DNA of 64,000 nucleotides from JAMZMI01 sp047632435 (GCA_047632435.1 JBLICU010000008.1:5350-69349); one strand, 5' to 3'; shown: positions 53,945 to 63,681, numbered from the stretch's first letter. Numbers and translations: made by a program. Notes: generated from the sequence alone by a model not told the origin.

Positions 53945-55795
53945 ATGGAAGAAGTATATATCACCAGTATTGGTAAATTTCTGCCTAATAATCCTATCTC
54001 CAATGAAGAAATGGAGGATTACCTAGGAAGGATAAATGGAAAAAGCAGTACTGCTAAAAAGCGAATTCTCAGTCAAAATGGGATTGTGAATAGACATTAC
54101 GCCATCAATAAAAATCAGGAAAGCACACATTCGAATGCCCAGATGGCAGCTCTTGCTATAAAAGATGCGCTGGACAAAAGTCAAATGGATACCCAGGAAG
54201 TTGAGCTGCTCTGTACAGGCACGACGCAGGCTGATTTGCCTGTGCCTGGGTTTGCAAGTATGGTTCATGCTAAGATGGGAGGAGCCAAATGCGAAGTGGC
54301 CAGCTTTCAGAGTGTTTGCGCCAGTGGTATGATGGCGCTAAAGAATGGATTCTTACAAGTTAAGACCAACGAAAAACAAAATGCCGTTTGTGCAGCCAGT
54401 GAGTTTTCCAGCCGACTTTTTAAGTCTTCCAGATTTGAAGCCCAACAAAACGAAAGTTTGTCTTTTGATACTGAGTTTTTGCGATGGATGCTTTCAGATG
54501 GTGCCGGAGCAGCGGTCTTGCAGAAAAGGAAAAATACAAAAGGATTGTCCTTGAAAATGGAGTGGATCGACCTCAAATCTCATGCACATGAATTTCCGGT
54601 TTGTATGTTTACAGGCAAGACAGACAATAAAAATGAATCCGAACTCACCTGGCTTGATTATCCTGATTATGAGTCAGCATCTAAAGCAGGAGCAATCAAT
54701 CTCAAGCAGGATATCCGCTTGCTAGATCAGGTGATCAAAACGGGTGTGGCGCATTACTTCGAACTGATCGATAAGAAAATGGTAAGTGCAAAAGAAACGG
54801 ATTGGCTGTGTTGTCATTATTCGTCTGAAATTTTCAAAAAGCCGATCATGGAGCTAATGGAAAAAGGTGGAGGAGCCATTCCAGAAGAGCGGTGGTTTAG
54901 CAATCTAAAAACCAAAGGCAACACAGGCGCGGCTTCCATTTTCATCATGTTAGAGGAGCTGATGTATTCAGGAAAGCTCAAGTCAGGAGATACAATCCTC
55001 TGCATGGTACCGGAAAGTGGGCGATTCATTACTTCATTTATGAAACTCCGAGTGGTGGGCGAGGAGGAAAGTGCAACTGTCAAGTTCCCCATACGTGCCA
55101 TAGAAGCTCCGGAGTTAGTGATCAATGAAACCGAAACATCGCAGTGGCTGATCAGACAGCTAGCACAAATCTGGATTGGGTTTGAAACCAGTCTTCAGAA
55201 AGTGCCAATTATTACCAAAATTCATGACGGAAGACTGACATTGGATGATTATAAATTGTTGGTGTATGACCTTCGGCAGCAAGTGATCGATGGCTCACAG
55301 TGGATTTCCCGAGCGGCTTCCAACATCGATATCGACCTGTTTGATTTAAGGTCGGCGTTCATCACGCATACTGCTACCGAGCACAAGGACTTTCAGATGC
55401 TCGAGCGCAATTATGAAGCTTTAGGAGAATCATTAGAAAAAATCCAGGCCGGTGAGAAAAACATCGGCAGTGTGGCACTCACGTCTTTTATGTTTCAACA
55501 GGCCAGCAAACCAAATCCCATTGATTTACTTGGTGCCATGTTCATCATAGAAGGAATCGGTAAACGACTTGCAGCCTACTGGGGAGAAATGATTAAAGAT
55601 CAATTGGGCTTGAAATCCAATCAGGTTTCATTTTTTACCTATCATGGGGTTGCCGACGAGAATCATTTTCACAAATTGGAAGAAGCACTTAATCATCCAA
55701 AAATGAATATGGAAGTAGCCAGGAAAATTGCTAAAACAGCGAAAATAACAAGTAAATTGTACCAGCTGCAACTGGAAGAATTGGGTAACTATTAA
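53945..55795 (+). CDS. StlD/DarB-family ketosynthase fused to a heme-oxygenase-like di-metal domain
   Basis: 616 aa. Residues 1 to about 370 are a KAS III-type condensing enzyme with the DarB/StlD opening (VYITSIGKFLPNNPISNEEM). The Cys-His-Asn triad is intact: Cys125 (SVCASGMMALK), His291 (CCHYSSEIFKKP) and Asn326 (TKGNTGAASIFIM). Residues about 395-616 are an all-helical heme-oxygenase-like oxidase domain with ITHTATEHKDFQMLERNYEA, FIIEGIGKRLAAYWG and the metal-site run His567-x3-Asp571-x2-His574 (YHGVADENHF). DarB enzymes condense beta-ketoacyl chains to cyclohexanediones (dialkylresorcinols). The fused domain may oxidise the product. No DarA aromatase is seen nearby. Confidence 0.85.
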   Translation: MEEVYITSIGKFLPNNPISNEEMEDYLGRINGKSSTAKKRILSQNGIVNRHYAINKNQESTHSNAQMAALAIKDALDKSQMDTQEVELLCTGTTQADLPVPGFASMVHAKMGGAKCEVASFQSVCASGMMALKNGFLQVKTNEKQNAVCAASEFSSRLFKSSRFEAQQNESLSFDTEFLRWMLSDGAGAAVLQKRKNTKGLSLKMEWIDLKSHAHEFPVCMFTGKTDNKNESELTWLDYPDYESASKAGAINLKQDIRLLDQVIKTGVAHYFELIDKKMVSAKETDWLCCHYSSEIFKKPIMELMEKGGGAIPEERWFSNLKTKGNTGAASIFIMLEELMYSGKLKSGDTILCMVPESGRFITSFMKLRVVGEEESATVKFPIRAIEAPELVINETETSQWLIRQLAQIWIGFETSLQKVPIITKIHDGRLTLDDYKLLVYDLRQQVIDGSQWISRAASNIDIDLFDLRSAFITHTATEHKDFQMLERNYEALGESLEKIQAGEKNIGSVALTSFMFQQASKPNPIDLLGAMFIIEGIGKRLAAYWGEMIKDQLGLKSNQVSFFTYHGVADENHFHKLEEALNHPKMNMEVARKIAKTAKITSKLYQLQLEELGNY

Positions 55796-55815
55796 TCACA
55801 AAAGCGTAAATCATC

Positions 55816-56715
55816 ATGTCAAATCCATTGGATATCAATAACTACGACAGCCGCGATCCTAATCCGTGGTTGGCCATGTACCTTGATAGCAGCATTCCCA
55901 TCAACAATAGCACGAAACAGGCACTGATGAGAGATAACAACTCCAAATCGGTGATGTACTTATTGCCATTTATCCATCTCTGGTCCATGATCGCGATGTT
56001 TTTTATTCATGTATTTAAGTTCTTCCTTCCAAAATTTTTCAACTCTTCCAGAATTCTCCATCGGATTTTGTCTTGGGGGTTAAGAATATTTGTGAGCAAA
56101 GATGCCAACCTGCTGATCTTTCGACATTTTCACGTAGGAAGCGAAATATTGGAGTTTGTCGCTGGCAATATAGATGGAGTGCAAATGGAGATGAACCCGC
56201 TAAAACCCAAAGATTTTGAAGCGGTAAAAGACGATTTGTTTTTGAAACATGATCTGAACTTATACAACTTCATCATTCGACTCAATAGTCAACTCCAAGA
56301 AAAAAAGATCGGGATAAAAGCGGCGATTCATGTGAATCTGGACATGATCACCGTCGATCAGTTTGATCATATTGAGTTTCCAGATCGATGGACCAATATC
56401 CTTGATTTGCGTTCAGCCATTGAACTATTCACGCCGTTTTATCAACTTTTTCTTACGGCAAATGATTTTGTACGTGCGTCCAATTCCCTGCAGCTTGATG
56501 AAACGCTGGCCATATACACCGCTCAGATTTTGGGAACCCCCGGTCATTTGGGTTTGGTAAACAACAAACACCCTATGGTTCCAGCTACGACGTACAGTGC
56601 TGCCTACAGATTGGTTTTGCACGGCTTGGCTGCCGAGACTTTACATGAGATACTTGTGAATCTTAAACTGGGTAAATCCAATGATGGAATCATGACACCT
56701 GTGATCGCTGTATGA
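55816..56715 (+). CDS. Conserved hypothetical protein next to the ketosynthase fusion
   Basis: 299 aa. No signal peptide. One strong hydrophobic segment, possibly a hairpin (MYLLPFIHLWSMIAMFFIHV, about residues 46-71), is followed by a mostly helical soluble part containing HFHVGSEILEFVAGN, NLYNFIIRLNSQLQ and GTPGHLGLVNNKHPMVP. The HFHxGSE motif and several conserved-looking His/Glu/Asp could form a metal site, but no family is recognised. The start is 20 bases after the ketosynthase stop, so it probably acts in the same pathway. Confidence 0.75.
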   Translation: MSNPLDINNYDSRDPNPWLAMYLDSSIPINNSTKQALMRDNNSKSVMYLLPFIHLWSMIAMFFIHVFKFFLPKFFNSSRILHRILSWGLRIFVSKDANLLIFRHFHVGSEILEFVAGNIDGVQMEMNPLKPKDFEAVKDDLFLKHDLNLYNFIIRLNSQLQEKKIGIKAAIHVNLDMITVDQFDHIEFPDRWTNILDLRSAIELFTPFYQLFLTANDFVRASNSLQLDETLAIYTAQILGTPGHLGLVNNKHPMVPATTYSAAYRLVLHGLAAETLHEILVNLKLGKSNDGIMTPVIAV

Positions 56716-56718
56716 TGC

Positions 56719-56755
56719 TCTGCTGATTAGTTAAAAATTTGCATTCTGCTGATTA
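56719..56755 (+). repeat. Short direct repeat after the hypothetical gene
   Basis: TCTGCTGATTA occurs at 56719-56729 and again at 56745-56755, a 26-base period, directly after the stop codon. No function is apparent. Confidence 0.4.
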
Positions 56756-57174
56756 CCGAATGTGATGGAGATATTAATAGCTGCACTTTCTATAACAAGA
56801 ATGAGTATTTGTAATTTAATGTAGTTCGGTTAAACGTCATTCCTGCATACACTGGGAACAACGTCAAAATTACATACAAGCTTAACCTAAGGGCAGAAAT
56901 TTGTAATTCAAAAAAAACCAAAATTTCAATTCACTGTTTCCTATCACCTCATTTCTACGATTTTATCCTCTCATGTAAAAGCGCATGTACGTGGGTCAAT
57001 CAATTAATAAAACACACTAAATTCAGTTTCCATTTTGATGTTTTTCTAAAACATTCATTTTATCAAATCAATGTTCATCTGAGATGCCATCAAAATAGTA
57101 TTGAACTACATCAATCAAAAGAATTCTCAAATTTTCAGGAGATTCAATTTTAGAATTAAAACAAAAAACAATCG
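56756..57174. other. AT-rich intergenic region
   Basis: About 420 bases without a credible gene between the hypothetical gene and the tricorn-like protease. I see no hairpin terminator with a T tract and no clean -33/-7 pair, so the promoter for the protease is not identified. Confidence 0.5.
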
Positions 57175-60100
57175 ATGAAAAAGCTTTCCTTATTATTCAT
57201 ACTTACCGTTATATATAGTGCAATCAACGCGCAAATCAGCGCCAGTATGATGCAGCACCCAGATGTATCAGAAACCCAAATTGTATTTATTTATGGCGAT
57301 GATGTTTGGATTGCTTCAAAATCTGGTGGAACAGCCGTTAGGCTGAGTTCTCCTGAAGGCGCTGAAAGCTTTCCGAAATTCTCCCCTGATGGTAGTACCA
57401 TTGCTTTTACAGCCAATTATCAGGGAAACAGTGATGTTTATGTCATTCCTACCACAGGTGGAATCCCCATTCGGTTGACCTATCATGATCAGTTTGATCG
57501 TGTACTTGGATGGACGCCTGACGGGAAATCTGTCTTATTTGCTTCGTCGCGGGAAAGCGGTCGCCAACGCTTTTCTCAATTTTACACTGTTACCGTCACA
57601 GGAGGAATGCCGGTTAAGTTACCTATCCCATATGGTGAGTATGCTTCTTTTTCTTCTGATGGCCAAAAAATAGCATTTACAGATAGATCCAGAGTACAGA
57701 GAAACTGGAAAAGATATCGCGGAGGTACGGCACCAGATGTCCATGTGTTTGATCTCAACACGTTTGAAACTGTAAATATTACCAATAATATGGCGAATGA
57801 TGAATTGCCCATGTGGATAGGTGATGCCATATTTTACATGTCGGACAATGGACCAGATCAACGCAATAACTTATGGAAATATGATCTTGCTTCCTATTCA
57901 AATACACAACTCACCACGTTCAAAGATTTTGATATTACCTATCCGGGAAGCAGTTCATCTGATATCATATTTGAAGCGGGAGGGAAATTGTATTTATATA
58001 CTATTTCATCCGGCGACACTAATGAAGTCAAAATTGAAGTGATTTCAGACATGCAAGCATTGATGCCGGTACAAAAAAACGTTGCATCCATGATTCAAAA
58101 TGTCACTGTTTCTCCTGATGGGAATAGGGTGGTAGTTCAGTCACGAGGTGAATTGTTTGACTTACCTGCCACGGAAGGTTTTGTCTCCAACATGACAGCC
58201 ACATCAGGTGCCGCCGAACGCAAACCAGCCTGGTCACCGGATGGCAAGACTGTTGCGTATTGGAGTGATGCCAGCGGGGAATATCAATTGGTTTTGCATG
58301 ATATGACTGGTGAAACTGCACCGAAAACCATTACTAATTTTATCAATGGATTCAACTATGCTATTTATTGGTCCCCAGACAGTAAGAAAATTGCCTATGT
58401 GGATCAGACGATGGCTATCAATTGCTTAGACATTGCTTCAGGATCAGTCGCAAAGGCAGATAAGGGTAAGTATTTGTTTGAAGGTGGATTGCGAAATTTC
58501 AGCGTTACCTGGTCACCTGATAGCAAATGGTTTGCATATGCCCGCGAAACTAATCATAGATTGAAATCAGCGATTTTTGTCTTTGATACTGAGAATAACA
58601 AAGCATCACAGCTCACTTCAGGATATTATATGGACAACTCACCAGCATTTAGTGCTGATGGAAAATATTTATTCTTTGGAACCAATAGGACTTTTAATCC
58701 CCTCTATTCAGATTTGGACAATACCTTCATTTATCCCAATACTACCAATATAGCAGTGGGCACCTTGAGTGCATCTACAGAATCACTTTTGGCGACTAAA
58801 AATGATGCCTCGGAACCAGCCAAAGAAGAGGACGAAAAGACTGAAGAAGATAAAGATTCGAAGAAGAAAAAAACGAAGGAGAAGCCAGTAGAGAAAAGCA
58901 ATATCGATGTGGCTGGCTTTGAAAGTCGCGTTGAAATACTGGATATTGAGCCAGGAAATGTTGGTGGTCTGGTTGCTGTGGAGGATAAACTTTTATTTGT
59001 TCGTTCTCCGAATTCCGGGACGTCTAAAGACGCCACTCCATCTATTGATTTTTATGATATTAAAGAGCGAGAAGTTAAGACGATAATAAAAGATGTTTCA
59101 GATTTTATGGTAGCTGCCAATGGCAAAAAAATCCTTATCCAGAAGAAGAAAGAATTGGCTGTGATTGATATTGCAGTGGATCAAAAAATGGATAAAAAAG
59201 TACCGACTCAAAATATGGTGATGGATATTGTTCCGAAGGAAGAATGGAAGCAGATATTCATGGATGTTTGGCGACTGGAGAGGGATTATTTTTATGACCC
59301 GAATATGCATGGAGTGGACTGGAACCTGATGAAAACCCGATATGCTGCATTAGTGGATCAGGCAAGTTCAAGAAATGATGTCAATATTATTATTGGTGAT
59401 TTGATTGCCGAGTTGAATGCCTCTCATACCTACACGGGAGGAGGAGATATTACGCGTGCGGAAACAACGAATGTGGGTTATTTAGGAGCAGATTTTATTA
59501 TTGAAAATGGCCGATATAAAATTACTAAAATTATTTCTGGAGCGCCTTGGGATGTAGAGGTTCGATCACCTTTGGGAAAACCAGGCTTAAGTATTAAAGA
59601 AGGTGACTACATACTGGAGGTGAATGGCCAAACAATAGACACTACAAAACCCATTCATGCCTCTTTTCAAGGACTCGCAGATACGCCTGTTCAATTGACA
59701 GTGAACAATACACCATCATTGAGCAGTGCCAGAAAAGTAATTGTAAATCCTCTAAGCTCAGAAACGCGCCTGCGTCATTTGGCTTGGATAGAAAGTAATC
59801 GCCAAATGGTCGATAAAGCTTCCAATGGTCGACTGGGATATATATATGTAAGGAGTACAGGTCGTGATGGTCAAAATGAACTGGTGAGGCAGTTTTATGC
59901 TCAAATAGAAAAGGAAGGTTTGATCATTGATGAACGATTCAATAGTGGGGGGCAAATACCTGATAGGTTTATAGAATTGTTGGATAGAGAACCTTTGGCC
60001 TTTTGGGCAGTAAGAGACGGGGATGATTGGTCATGGCCGATAGCGGGAAATTTTGGCCCCAAAGTGATGCTGATAAATGGTTTTAGTGGCTCGGGCGGAG

Positions 60101-60429
60101 ATGCATTTCCTGACTATTTTCAGAAGCGAGCCATTGGCCCGGTCATTGGCACACGCACCTGGGGAGGATTGATTGGCATCACAGGTGCACCAAACCTAAT
60201 TGACAATGGAAGGATCACCATGCCAACTTTTAGGATGTACAATCCAGATGGTGAGTGGTTCAAAGAAGGTCATGGAGTTGATCCGGATATTGAAGTGATA
60301 GAAGATTTTCAAAAACTGGCCAATGGGAATGATGTACAGCTGGAAGCAGGTGTTGCAGAAGGCCTAAGATTACTTGAGAGCCCTGATGCTTTCAAAAAAC
60401 CAGCAAGACCTACTTACGAAAAACGATAG
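57175..60429 (+). CDS. Tricorn-like S41 family protease with beta-propeller domains
   Basis: 1084 aa with a Sec signal (MKKLSLLFILTVIYSAINAQ). Residues 25 to about 520 hold repeated propeller blades with typical TolB/WD-like signatures (FPKFSPDGSTIAFTANYQG, WTPDGKSVLFASSRESG, PAWSPDGKTVAYWSD). A Glu/Lys-rich linker (about 540-575) leads to a tail-specific protease part with a core-like domain, a PDZ domain (about 765-860, GLSIKEGDYILEVNGQ) and the S41 catalytic region (NGFSGSGGDAFPDYF, Ser about 973). Tricorn proteases degrade oligopeptides; here it is secreted to the periplasm or beyond. Confidence 0.93.
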   Translation: MKKLSLLFILTVIYSAINAQISASMMQHPDVSETQIVFIYGDDVWIASKSGGTAVRLSSPEGAESFPKFSPDGSTIAFTANYQGNSDVYVIPTTGGIPIRLTYHDQFDRVLGWTPDGKSVLFASSRESGRQRFSQFYTVTVTGGMPVKLPIPYGEYASFSSDGQKIAFTDRSRVQRNWKRYRGGTAPDVHVFDLNTFETVNITNNMANDELPMWIGDAIFYMSDNGPDQRNNLWKYDLASYSNTQLTTFKDFDITYPGSSSSDIIFEAGGKLYLYTISSGDTNEVKIEVISDMQALMPVQKNVASMIQNVTVSPDGNRVVVQSRGELFDLPATEGFVSNMTATSGAAERKPAWSPDGKTVAYWSDASGEYQLVLHDMTGETAPKTITNFINGFNYAIYWSPDSKKIAYVDQTMAINCLDIASGSVAKADKGKYLFEGGLRNFSVTWSPDSKWFAYARETNHRLKSAIFVFDTENNKASQLTSGYYMDNSPAFSADGKYLFFGTNRTFNPLYSDLDNTFIYPNTTNIAVGTLSASTESLLATKNDASEPAKEEDEKTEEDKDSKKKKTKEKPVEKSNIDVAGFESRVEILDIEPGNVGGLVAVEDKLLFVRSPNSGTSKDATPSIDFYDIKEREVKTIIKDVSDFMVAANGKKILIQKKKELAVIDIAVDQKMDKKVPTQNMVMDIVPKEEWKQIFMDVWRLERDYFYDPNMHGVDWNLMKTRYAALVDQASSRNDVNIIIGDLIAELNASHTYTGGGDITRAETTNVGYLGADFIIENGRYKITKIISGAPWDVEVRSPLGKPGLSIKEGDYILEVNGQTIDTTKPIHASFQGLADTPVQLTVNNTPSLSSARKVIVNPLSSETRLRHLAWIESNRQMVDKASNGRLGYIYVRSTGRDGQNELVRQFYAQIEKEGLIIDERFNSGGQIPDRFIELLDREPLAFWAVRDGDDWSWPIAGNFGPKVMLINGFSGSGGDAFPDYFQKRAIGPVIGTRTWGGLIGITGAPNLIDNGRITMPTFRMYNPDGEWFKEGHGVDPDIEVIEDFQKLANGNDVQLEAGVAEGLRLLESPDAFKKPARPTYEKR

Positions 60430-60507
60430 CATTGAGTCATGCAATTATTGAAGCCTTTAGTTCAATTTTAAACATGCAAAATGGCCATATGCCAAGGTAT
60501 ACTTGTG

Positions 60508-60535
60508 GATGATTGGAATTTAAAAACCAATCATC
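60508..60535 (+). terminator. Possible terminator hairpin after the tricorn-like gene
   Basis: A perfect 9-bp stem GATGATTGG / CCAATCATC (60508-60516 and 60527-60535) lies about 80 bases past the stop. No T tract follows, so it may be a transcript-end stabiliser rather than a true terminator. Confidence 0.4.
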
Positions 60536-60666
60536 TGCGGTTCTCTCTCATATATTTTTCCTCTTTTTAAACATTAGATATCAAAACCTCTTTAATGTTT
60601 TAACCAAACGCGTGATTACACCTTTGAATTTGGTCAAAAACATCTTTGGCATACTATCTTCACAAC

Positions 60667-61236
60667 ATGTTAAAAACTCTGTTCAAAATGCTCTTCCGTA
60701 TTCATCAATGGCAGTTGCACCAACCAGCACCTCCTGAGGCATATCGTTGTGTGATGATAGCAGCGCCGCATACAAGCAATTGGGATTTTGTGTTTGCGAT
60801 AAGTGCCATGGATCAGTTGGGATTGCAACCGAGGTTTACCATAAAGAAGGAATTCAATTTTTTCCTTCTGGGAAAGCTGATAGCGGATCTGGGCGCGATT
60901 TGGATTGACAGAGTAGGGGTGAAGAAAAAAGGAATGACTGAATACATGGCAACCCTTTTTGATCAAAACCAAGGGCCATTGACAGTGATAGTGACTCCCG
61001 AGGGGACACGTTCAAAAACCACAAAATGGAAAACAGGTTTTTACTTTGCTGCGGTTCAGGCCAATTTGCCAATTTGTCTTGCTTTCATGGATTATGAGAA
61101 AAAACTCACTGGAGTGGGAATGTGTTTTATGCCTAGTGGTGATTTAGATAAAGACATGAAGCTGATTATGGATTTTTACACCGGGATTTCTCCTAAGTTT
61201 CCAGTGAATTTCGCACTTGATGCGCGATACATTTAA
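60667..61236 (+). CDS. 1-acyl-glycerol-3-phosphate acyltransferase-like protein
   Basis: 189 aa from the ATG at 60667; a start seven codons earlier is less likely. The HX4D motif (HTSNWDF, about residues 35-40), the substrate-binding FNFFLLGKLIADLGAIWIDR and the VTPEGTRSKTTKWKTGFYF block are those of PlsC-type O-acyltransferases. The length is short but usual for the small Bacteroidota members. It lies 237 bases after the protease gene. It probably acylates a phospho- or amino-lipid at the membrane. Confidence 0.9.
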   Translation: MLKTLFKMLFRIHQWQLHQPAPPEAYRCVMIAAPHTSNWDFVFAISAMDQLGLQPRFTIKKEFNFFLLGKLIADLGAIWIDRVGVKKKGMTEYMATLFDQNQGPLTVIVTPEGTRSKTTKWKTGFYFAAVQANLPICLAFMDYEKKLTGVGMCFMPSGDLDKDMKLIMDFYTGISPKFPVNFALDARYI

Positions 61237-61380
61237 GATAAAGTTCCAGGTAACATCACAAACTTCACTTATTTAGCTCCAAAATTTTCATCAGATGCCA
61301 AAGACATTGATGGGAACGTGTCTTCTAGGCTAGTTCTAACAAGGTTAAATCGAAATATTATCTTAACTTCTATTATCAGC

Positions 61381-61797
61381 ATGCAAAGCGATTTGTTTAA
61401 TCTCGCAGTTTTCAACGCTCGCTTGAATACAATAATATTAAAAAAAGAAAAAGTAATTACATTTTTAAAATTAGCCGCCGGTGGTGATCTACAGGCAGCC
61501 TTCATCCGATTTATTGCTCCTAACTTTATTCATCATAACCAGTATTTCGAAGGTAAAAGAGAGTCATTGCTCAAAGCAATGGAAGAAGCTCACCAAACAA
61601 GTCCAAATAAATCCATAGAAATTAAAAATTGCTATTCTGAAGGGGATACCGTAGTAACACATTCGCTAGTTGTCAAAGAAGAAATGGAGGTTGCAGTTGT
61701 TCACATATTCAGATATGAAAATGATCATATTGTGGAGTTGTGGGATCTGGGGAAGGTTGCAGAAAAAAATTCACCCAACGAGAACGGCTTGTTTTAG
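61381..61797 (+). CDS. SnoaL/NTF2-like protein
   Basis: 138 aa from MQSDLFNLAV; a longer frame begins at 61318. The NTF2-like cone fold is suggested by FLKLAAGGDLQAAFIRFIAP, NFIHHNQYFEGKRESLLKAM, VTHSLVVKEE and HIFRYENDHIVELWDLGK. Related proteins carry small-molecule isomerase or cyclase activity or have no known catalytic role. The function here is not predicted. Confidence 0.8.
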   Translation: MQSDLFNLAVFNARLNTIILKKEKVITFLKLAAGGDLQAAFIRFIAPNFIHHNQYFEGKRESLLKAMEEAHQTSPNKSIEIKNCYSEGDTVVTHSLVVKEEMEVAVVHIFRYENDHIVELWDLGKVAEKNSPNENGLF

Positions 61798-62285
61798 AGC
61801 TAGGATGCTTCATCTTTTGGATGCATGACACAACCCAACTGCTAGTAGTGGCAATTGGTAAAGTAAGTGCGACTTTATTAAGCACAGGTAGATTATCTTA
61901 TCAAGTTTGTAATTGCAATGAGTCTAGTATGTATTTTATATTTTTTTAAAAAAAACAGTGAAATTCCAAAACAAAATTATCTATCTACCCATATGACGCA
62001 ATTTTCCCTTCAACCAAAAATGATTCAATTATTTTGCTTGGTATAAGGGAAATCAAGATAAACTGCCAGTGATATTATTATTCACAACTGTATGGAACTG
62101 ATACAATTGATGGTACGTTTGACATAACAAAATAGAATAATATTTCAATGCCGTTTATTTATGCGTTATTCCTGACCATGCAGTAATCGCATGATGTGCT
62201 TCTTTTTGTTTTATGGGATTCTTGCAAACGCTGAAAATGACGCCATTACATACTCAATTAAACGCCATTTAATCATAATTATTAC
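61798..62285. other. Gene-poor left flank of the insertion sequence
   Basis: About 490 bases, very AT-rich, stop-dense in all frames I read by eye. I found no 5' partner of the receiver-domain remnant that lies on the other side of the IS. Confidence 0.5.
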
Positions 62286-63602
62286 GGGCATCTCTAAAAA
62301 CTCAATAAGTCAGAGGATTAATATATAGTTTATAACTGTTTTATTGGTTATCTTAGTGATCTATCAATGAAAGCAAGATGTTACGAAAACACACCTCTCC
62401 CCGTACTCTTTTTGATGAGCAAAATCTGTTAGATAAGCTAAGTAAACTCAAAGATCCTTTAGAAAGGTTATCAGCCATTATTGATTTTGAGGTATTCAGA
62501 CCTGAACTGGAATCCTTACTAAAAAAGGAAGCGAAGGGTCGAGGTGGTCGTCCACCTTGTGATTATTTGTTGATGTTCAAGATATTGATCCTTCAACGCT
62601 ACTACAACTTTTCCGACGATAACATGGAATTTCAAATACTGGATCTCATGAGTTTCAAACGTTTTCTGGGTGTAGACTTAGCTCATTATATTCCGGACAG
62701 TAAGACCATCTGGCATTTCCGTGAGCGACTCAGTAAGAAGGAAGGAGGAGTAAAAAGGCTTTTTGATTACTTCACTTCCTTATTGGAGAAACAAGGTCTC
62801 GTTGCTCATGAAGGCAAAATGATTGACGCATCATTTGTGGAAGCTCCTCGTCAGCGTAACAGTAGGGAAGAGAATAAAGAGATCAAAGCAGGTAGTCAGC
62901 TAGAAGGGTGGGGAAAGCAGGAGAACAAACATAAAGTAGCCCAAAAAGACATAGATGCACGATATACAAAGAAAAATAACCAACTTTTTTATGGGTACAA
63001 AGACCATGTGAAAGCCGATACCCAAAGTAAAATCATCACCAACTACACGGTTACCTCTGCCTTCGTTCATGACTCTCAAACGCTGGAAGTCCTACTCAAT
63101 AAAAAAGATATGAATCAGCCCTTTTATGCTGAATCAGCCTATACTGGAACTGATCATGAGCAGACAATTTCCATCTACAAAATGATCAATGAAGTTTGTA
63201 AGAAAGGAACGCGTAATCACCCATGCACTGAAAAGCAGAAACAATCCAATAGGAAGAAATCAAAAACCCGTGCACGAGTAGAGCACATTTTTGGCTTTCT
63301 TGAAAATAATATGAATGGCTCTCACATCAGGAGTATCGGTATCAGGAGGGCAGATGCCATCGGACTAATGAACCTGACTTACAATCTGTTCGGAACTGCT
63401 CAGTTATACAAAATCAATGGAAGAGGTACACCTTGCTGGTCATAAAGTTGGTTCAAAACCAGCAAAAGGAGGTCAATACCTCCAAACAGAAAAGAAATTT
63501 TGATAGAATGATCCCATAATCTTTTGTGTGATCAGGGTTTTATCCAAAAATATTCCCACCATAACACTCCTAACAAATATTACATAGTTTTTAGAGGTGC
63601 CC
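62286..63602 (+). mobile_element. IS5-family-like insertion sequence
   Basis: 1317 bp. Imperfect terminal inverted repeats: GGGCATCTCTAAAAACT at the left end and its match GGGCACCTCTAAAAACT (minus strand, ending 63602) at the right, one mismatch in 17. One transposase gene occupies 62378-63445. The bases immediately outside the two ends differ (TTAC on the left, TGAT on the right), so no target duplication is seen. Confidence 0.9.
62378..63445 (+). CDS. IS5-family transposase
   Basis: 355 aa. An N-terminal DUF772-like part (HTSPRTLFDEQNLLDKL, GRGGRPPCDYLLMFKILILQ) precedes the DDE core: Asp150 in MIDASFVEAP, expected second Asp in the strand FYAESAYTG (it is Glu252), and Glu302 in RARVEHIFGF. 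The Y-then-helix ending (MNLTYNLF) is usual. The Asp-to-Glu change at the second position is unexpected for a DDE enzyme and may make it inactive; otherwise it is full-length with no frameshift. Confidence 0.93.
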   Translation: MLRKHTSPRTLFDEQNLLDKLSKLKDPLERLSAIIDFEVFRPELESLLKKEAKGRGGRPPCDYLLMFKILILQRYYNFSDDNMEFQILDLMSFKRFLGVDLAHYIPDSKTIWHFRERLSKKEGGVKRLFDYFTSLLEKQGLVAHEGKMIDASFVEAPRQRNSREENKEIKAGSQLEGWGKQENKHKVAQKDIDARYTKKNNQLFYGYKDHVKADTQSKIITNYTVTSAFVHDSQTLEVLLNKKDMNQPFYAESAYTGTDHEQTISIYKMINEVCKKGTRNHPCTEKQKQSNRKKSKTRARVEHIFGFLENNMNGSHIRSIGIRRADAIGLMNLTYNLFGTAQLYKINGRGTPCWS

Positions 63603-63681
63603 TGATGTCAAAGAAAAAGCAATAGCTGCGGGATGTCAAGCATGTCTATCAAAACCACTTGTAATACCAGAAGTATTATAA
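63601..63681 (+). pseudogene. 3' remnant of a receiver-domain gene cut by the IS
   Basis: Directly at the right IS end, in frame to a TAA at 63679-63681, the DNA reads DVKEKAIAAGCQACLSKPLV followed by IPEVL. This is the end of a response-regulator receiver domain, with the conserved Lys-Pro after strand 5. No start, phosphorylated Asp or upstream part is present. One frame over, translation continues as DKTIFQLINEAED up to TAG at 63725, so the original C-terminus may also have been frameshifted. Confidence 0.6.

Noticed and set aside
62282..63606. Target-site duplication flanking the IS
   Set aside because: TTAC on the left and TGAT on the right do not match at 2, 3 or 4 bases.
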